Below are positions 60,647 through 64,000 of a stretch of DNA of 64,000 bases, piece by piece (the stretch's first letter is position 1; each line of letters begins with the position of its first letter). The notes beneath the pieces were generated by a model, which had not been told where the DNA came from, searched no databases, and worked only from the letters and a program-made list of their open reading frames with translations. This DNA comes from Stenotrophomonas maltophilia. Its GTDB lineage: Bacteria > Pseudomonadota > Gammaproteobacteria > Xanthomonadales > Xanthomonadaceae. Where the stretch lies: contig NZ_NIVS01000054.1 in NCBI RefSeq assembly GCF_002205165.1, forward strand, positions 62,001-126,000. Direction: 5' to 3'. Made by a program: the position numbers and the translations under genes.

Positions 60647-60806
60647 GGGCAGGGCATCTGAGCGGGCAAGAGCACGTGGCGATGCCAGGAGCTCGCGGTG
60701 GCGATCGCCATCCTGGCTGGCCGCGACGAAGTGTCGGGCAATGCTGTTATCGGCCGGATCGCGCGAGTATTGAGTGCGTCGCCTCTCGGGCATTCAGCCG
60801 GGCAAC

Positions 60807-60835
60807 AAAAAGCCCCGGTGCGCAGGCACCGGGGC
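60807..60835 (-). terminator. Terminator after the second MCP gene
   Basis: GCCCCGGTGC and GCACCGGGGC form a perfect 10-bp stem with loop GCAG (60812-60835), followed on the minus strand by five T residues (60811-60807). It separates the two MCP genes, so the downstream MCP-cheR-cheD-cheB group may have its own promoter in 60647-60806. Confidence 0.88.
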
Positions 60836-60864
60836 GTGTGGTTCATCGCAGGCCGCAGGGCGGC

Positions 60865-63225
60865 TTAGAACTCCTGCCAGTCGCCGTCGGCCAGTTCGGT
60901 GGCCACCGGGCGCGAAGCCGGGCGGCGCACCGCAGCCTGCGCCAGCGGCGCGCGCACGGCACGGGGTGGTGCGGCCACGACCGGGGCAGGCGCGATGTCC
61001 TGTTCGTCGAGCTTGAAAATCGACACGGCATCGGTCAGATGGCCGGCCTGTTCTTCCATGGCGCGGGCGGCGGCGGTGGCTTCTTCCACCAGCGCGGCGT
61101 TCTGCTGGGTGGTCTCGTCCATCTGCACCACGGTCTGGTTGACCTGCTCGATGCCGGCTGACTGTTCCTGCGAGGCGGCGGAGATCTCGGCCATGATGTC
61201 GGTCACGCGCTGCACTGAGGCGACGATCTCGCCCATGGTGGCGCCGGCCTTCTGCACCAGCGCGGAGCCATCGTTGACCTTGCCGACGGAGTCGTCGATC
61301 AGGCCCTTGATCTCCTTGGCCGCGCCGGCCGAACGCTGGGCCAGGGTGCGCACTTCGGAGGCGACCACCGCGAAACCGCGGCCCTGCTCACCGGCACGGG
61401 CGGCTTCGACCGCCGCGTTCAGCGCCAGGATGTTGGTCTGGAAGGCGATGCCGTCGATGACCGAGATGATCTCGGCGATCTTCTTGGACGAGGTCTGGAT
61501 CGCGCTCATGGTCGTGACGACCTGGCCGACCACGTCACCGCCCTGCGAAGCGACGGTGTGGGCGCCGATGGCGAGCTGGTTGGCCTGGCGGGCGTGCTCG
61601 GCGTTCTGGCGCACGGTGGAGGTCAGTTCCTCCATCGAAGCCGCGGTTTCTTCCAGGTTGGCCGCCTGCTGCTCGGTACGGCGCGACAGGTCGCTGTTGC
61701 CGGTGGCGATCTCGCTGGCGGCCGAATTGATCTGCTGGCTGGAGTGCTTGATCCGGGTCACGATGCCGCTGAGCTGCTCGGCGGTGGCATTGGCGTCGTC
61801 CCGCATCCGGGCGAACACGCCCTGGAAGTCGCCGTGCATGCGCACCGTCAGGTCGCCCTGCGAGAGCGAGGCGAGCAGGTTGGAGACCTGTTCGATGCTG
61901 GCCGAGTTGGCGTCCAGCAGGCCGTTGAGCTGCTGGGCCAGCTGCAGGAAGAAGCCTTCCTTGCCGTCGCTGTCGATGCGGCCGGAGAGGTCGCCGGCCG
62001 CGGCCTGGGCGATCACGCGGGCCACTTCGGCTTCCACCAGGGCTTCGGGGGTACGGTCGCGCCATTCGATGACGTGGCCGACGGTCTCACCCTGCTCGTT
62101 GGCGATCGAGGAGATCACCTGGGCGAACTGGGCTTCGCCGAACTGCATCGGGCGGCGGCTGACGCCGTGCTGCTGCAGCTGGGCCAGAGTCTTGGGGTCG
62201 ATCTCGCTGCCGTGTTCCAGTGCAGCGGCCGACTTGCCGATCAGCGATGCGGCGGCGTCGAAGTCCGGCAGGTCCTTGCGGATGTCGGCTTCGTACTGGC
62301 TCAGGGTCTGCTGCAGGGCGCGGTTGCTGTAAACGATGGTGTGATGCGCATCGGTCAGGTAGACGCCGGTGGAGCTGTAATCCAGGGCAGTGCGGATGCG
62401 CAGGTTCTCGCGGGCGATGGCCTGGTCGGTCTCGGTGCGCTCGCGCAGGTCGCGCTGCATGCGCTGCATGGCCTGCAGCAGGTCGCCGACTTCATCCTTG
62501 CGGCTGACGTCGATGTGGCCGTCCAGCTTTCCGCTGGCGACATCGTTGGCGACGGAGACGGCGCCGCGCATGCTGCCCACCAGCGAACGGGCGAACAGAT
62601 ACACCAGCACCAGGCCCAGGGCGGCGCCGCCGAGCAGGGTGATCGCAGTCAGCATGGCCGAGGCGGCGTAGGTGGATTCGGCTTCTTCGCGCGAGGCGCG
62701 CGAGAGGCGGTTGTCTTCGGCGATCAACGCTTCCAGGGCGGCCGAGGCCTTCAGATGCTTGGCGCGGGTCTCACCGACAAAGGTGTCCACGGCATCGTCG
62801 GGCAGGTCCAGCTCGAGCATTTCAGTGACGGCGTCGTAGGACGCCAGCGAATCGGTCCAATCCTTGGCGAAGGTGTCGAACAGCTTCTTCTGCTGGGGAT
62901 TGTCGATCAGCGCGGGGTATTTCTTGATCGAGGCATCGATCTGGGTGCGAAGCTCCGCGGCGCGGGTCTTGGCTTCGGTCTTGACGTCATCGCTGGCGCG
63001 GATGAGGCCCTGGTAGGCGTAGTTGCGGTACTCGCCGACCATGCCACGCAGTTCACCGGCGGTGCGGATGCTGTCCATCCGGGGGCCGGCCAGTTCGGTG
63101 GTGACGTTGTTGAGTGAGTGCAGGCCACGGTAGGCCACGATGCCCTGCAGCAGCATTACCAGCAGGAGGACGCCGAAAGTCAGCATCAACTTGGGCATCA
63201 GTTTGAGGTTGTTGATCCACGGCAT
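60865..63225 (-). CDS. Methyl-accepting chemotaxis protein with 4HB sensor and cytoplasmic PAS
   Basis: A 786-residue receptor. N-terminal helix (about 8-30), a periplasmic four-helix-bundle domain (about 35-185, [21 protein letters not shown]), second helix ([24 protein letters not shown]), HAMP, then a PAS-like domain (about 275-385; [25 protein letters not shown]) before a second HAMP and the cytoplasmic tip domain, which is nearly identical to that of the neighbouring MCP. It ends in GDWQEF, similar to the receptor pentapeptide. The Met at 63225 ([15 protein letters not shown]) is the normal MCP start; upstream residues have no signal-like features. Confidence 0.92.
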   Translation of the reverse strand: MPWINNLKLMPKLMLTFGVLLLVMLLQGIVAYRGLHSLNNVTTELAGPRMDSIRTAGELRGMVGEYRNYAYQGLIRASDDVKTEAKTRAAELRTQIDASIKKYPALIDNPQQKKLFDTFAKDWTDSLASYDAVTEMLELDLPDDAVDTFVGETRAKHLKASAALEALIAEDNRLSRASREEAESTYAASAMLTAITLLGGAALGLVLVYLFARSLVGSMRGAVSVANDVASGKLDGHIDVSRKDEVGDLLQAMQRMQRDLRERTETDQAIARENLRIRTALDYSSTGVYLTDAHHTIVYSNRALQQTLSQYEADIRKDLPDFDAAASLIGKSAAALEHGSEIDPKTLAQLQQHGVSRRPMQFGEAQFAQVISSIANEQGETVGHVIEWRDRTPEALVEAEVARVIAQAAAGDLSGRIDSDGKEGFFLQLAQQLNGLLDANSASIEQVSNLLASLSQGDLTVRMHGDFQGVFARMRDDANATAEQLSGIVTRIKHSSQQINSAASEIATGNSDLSRRTEQQAANLEETAASMEELTSTVRQNAEHARQANQLAIGAHTVASQGGDVVGQVVTTMSAIQTSSKKIAEIISVIDGIAFQTNILALNAAVEAARAGEQGRGFAVVASEVRTLAQRSAGAAKEIKGLIDDSVGKVNDGSALVQKAGATMGEIVASVQRVTDIMAEISAASQEQSAGIEQVNQTVVQMDETTQQNAALVEEATAAARAMEEQAGHLTDAVSIFKLDEQDIAPAPVVAAPPRAVRAPLAQAAVRRPASRPVATELADGDWQEF
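61029..61728 (-). repeat. Chemoreceptor signalling-domain repeat, copy 2
   Basis: Partner of 58561-59260. Only scattered substitutions are seen, mostly silent; most amino acid changes fall in the segment that reads [11 protein letters not shown] in copy 1 and [11 protein letters not shown] in copy 2. Confidence 0.85.
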
Positions 63226-63281
63226 GGCAGGTGCGGTCTCCAGTGGCAAACGCGTCCGGCCGTCGTGGCCGGTTGCAGCGA

Positions 63282-63305
63282 CCACGCCGGCCTGGGCCGG
63301 CGTGG
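63282..63305. other. Hairpin between the secreted-protein and MCP genes
   Basis: CCACGCCGGC and GCCGGCGTGG pair perfectly over 10 bp with loop CTGG. No T-tract follows on the minus strand, so it may stabilise RNA or weakly attenuate between the secreted gene and the downstream MCP gene. Confidence 0.45.
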
Positions 63306-63321
63306 CAGGGCGTACGGGGAA

Positions 63322-63705
63322 TTACTTGATGTTGGCCAGCTTCAGGCCGGCCGGCGAGCTGACTTCGATTTCAGCGCGCGAGGCATCGCGGGCGATCTTG
63401 CCGATCACGCAGACGGTCTTGCCTTCCAGCGATTCCAGCGGGAAGCTGAACTTGTCGCGGTTGGCGCCGGCGATGCGGGCCGAGAAGGTGTGGCGCGGGA
63501 AAGCGCCGCCCATGTACAGGAAGGTCGGCTGGCCTTCAGAGCCTTCGGCATAACGGGCCTTTTCGACCTTGCCGCAGACCATGCCGTCCTTGCCGACCGA
63601 GCGCGGGGCCATTTCCGGCGGAATCATTTCACCGGACTGGGCGAATGCCGTGGAGGCGGAAGAGGCGATCACAGCGACCGAGAACAGAGCAAGCAGGGAC
63701 TTCAT
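63322..63705 (-). CDS. Small secreted hypothetical protein in the chemotaxis operon
   Basis: A 127-residue protein with a signal peptide (MKSLLALFSVAVIASSASTAFA, cleavage after AFA). The mature ~105 residues have an OB-like strand pattern (VCGKVEKARYA, FLYMGGAFPRHTFSARI, VCVIGKIARD) with two Cys. I do not recognise a named family. It lies between the cheW-side genes and the first MCP on the same strand, so it is probably coexpressed with chemotaxis genes. The ATG at 63705 gives a clean signal peptide; upstream in-frame residues are not signal-like. Confidence 0.75.
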   Translation of the reverse strand: MKSLLALFSVAVIASSASTAFAQSGEMIPPEMAPRSVGKDGMVCGKVEKARYAEGSEGQPTFLYMGGAFPRHTFSARIAGANRDKFSFPLESLEGKTVCVIGKIARDASRAEIEVSSPAGLKLANIK

Positions 63706-63878
63706 CGGGAAGATTCTCCGGGGATATGGGCAGTTGGCCCGGCCATGGGCGATCCAGTGCAGCCGGGTTCTGAAACCAGCTATCGGCCGGTCCGGGCGGA
63801 ACTGAAGCAAGTTTTTTCTTCAGTGGCCGTCACGGTATGCACCGGGCACAGTCCGCTGTTTGTTCTGTGACGGATGTC

Positions 63879-64000
63879 TCAGGCTGCGACGTCGTCAATG
63901 ACCGGGGTCTGGCCCATGTCGGCGCTGTCGAGCAGGGTTTCGATATCCAGCAGGATGAGCATGCGATCGTCCTGGGTGCCGATGCCGGAGATGAAGCGGG
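63879..64000 (-). CDS. cheW: C-terminal end of CheW (partial, runs off the window)
   Basis: The 40 codons before the stop at 63879-63881 on the minus strand encode RFISGIGTQDDRMLILLDIETLLDSADMGQ and a short tail, the last strand and helix of a CheW-like adaptor that couples MCPs to CheA. The 5' part lies beyond base 64000. The 173-bp gap to the secreted-protein gene (63706-63878) holds nothing I could identify. Confidence 0.8.
   Translation of the reverse strand, partial: RFISGIGTQDDRMLILLDIETLLDSADMGQTPVIDDVAA

Overview
The window is GC-rich (G/C at most third codon positions), gene-dense and collinear with Xanthomonadaceae chromosomes. The combination of carA / secreted ORF / carB / greA / rpfE / recJ, then prfB / lysS / rpfG / rpfC / rpfF / rpfB / acnA / acnB, is the rpf (DSF quorum-sensing) neighbourhood of Xanthomonas and Stenotrophomonas. 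The absence of rpfH between rpfG and rpfC, plus hairpins resembling the GTAG-headed (SMAG) repeats of Stenotrophomonas, point to Stenotrophomonas or a close relative. No rRNA, tRNA, CRISPR array, prophage or insertion sequence was seen.

Layout. 1-2.3 kb: end of a secreted protein, a lipoprotein, the EF-P paralogue EfpL and an SDR. 2.3-7.2 kb: a minus-strand group with a PAS-GGDEF-EAL protein, HMG-CoA lyase, a VOC protein and methylglutaconyl-CoA hydratase (leucine catabolism). 7.2-9.7 kb: feoA-feoB plus a small Cys-rich membrane protein behind a Fur-like site. 9.7-20 kb: an SDR, dapB, carA-carB-greA, rpfE-like and recJ. 19.7-31.6 kb: accessory genes, including a DUF1176 protein, a large VIT/vWA/DUF2135 secreted protein, a divergent XRE-cupin/S41 peptidase pair sharing a clear operator, a divergent LysR/aldehyde dehydrogenase pair, a PAP2 phosphatase, an acyltransferase and a membrane LytTR regulator with paired direct repeats upstream. 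31.7-47.9 kb: prfB (with its programmed frameshift), lysS, the DSF sensing genes rpfG-rpfC, the convergent DSF synthesis genes rpfB-rpfF, then two aconitases flanking an AbrB/PIN toxin-antitoxin pair. 48-55.8 kb: a catabolic island for 2-pyrone-4,6-dicarboxylate / 4-oxalomesaconate (ligK, ligU, a DctA-type symporter, an OprB-type porin, ligJ, ligI) divergent from a LysR regulator with two HTH domains; no ring-cleavage dioxygenase is present. 55.8-64 kb: a minus-strand chemotaxis operon read right to left (cheW end, secreted protein, two MCPs, cheR, cheD, cheB).

How it works together. RpfF makes the fatty-acid signal DSF, RpfB acts on fatty acids, RpfC senses DSF and signals to RpfG, which degrades cyclic di-GMP. 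The lig island would turn an imported pyrone or oxalomesaconate-type acid into pyruvate and oxaloacetate, feeding the TCA cycle to which the neighbouring aconitases belong. The MCPs carry C-terminal aromatic pentapeptides suited to binding the CheR/CheB encoded beside them. The strongest candidates for something new are the dioxygenase-less lig island with its double-HTH regulator, the paired operators at the XRE/S41, LytTR and toxin-antitoxin loci, and the unrecognised secreted gene between rpfC and rpfF.
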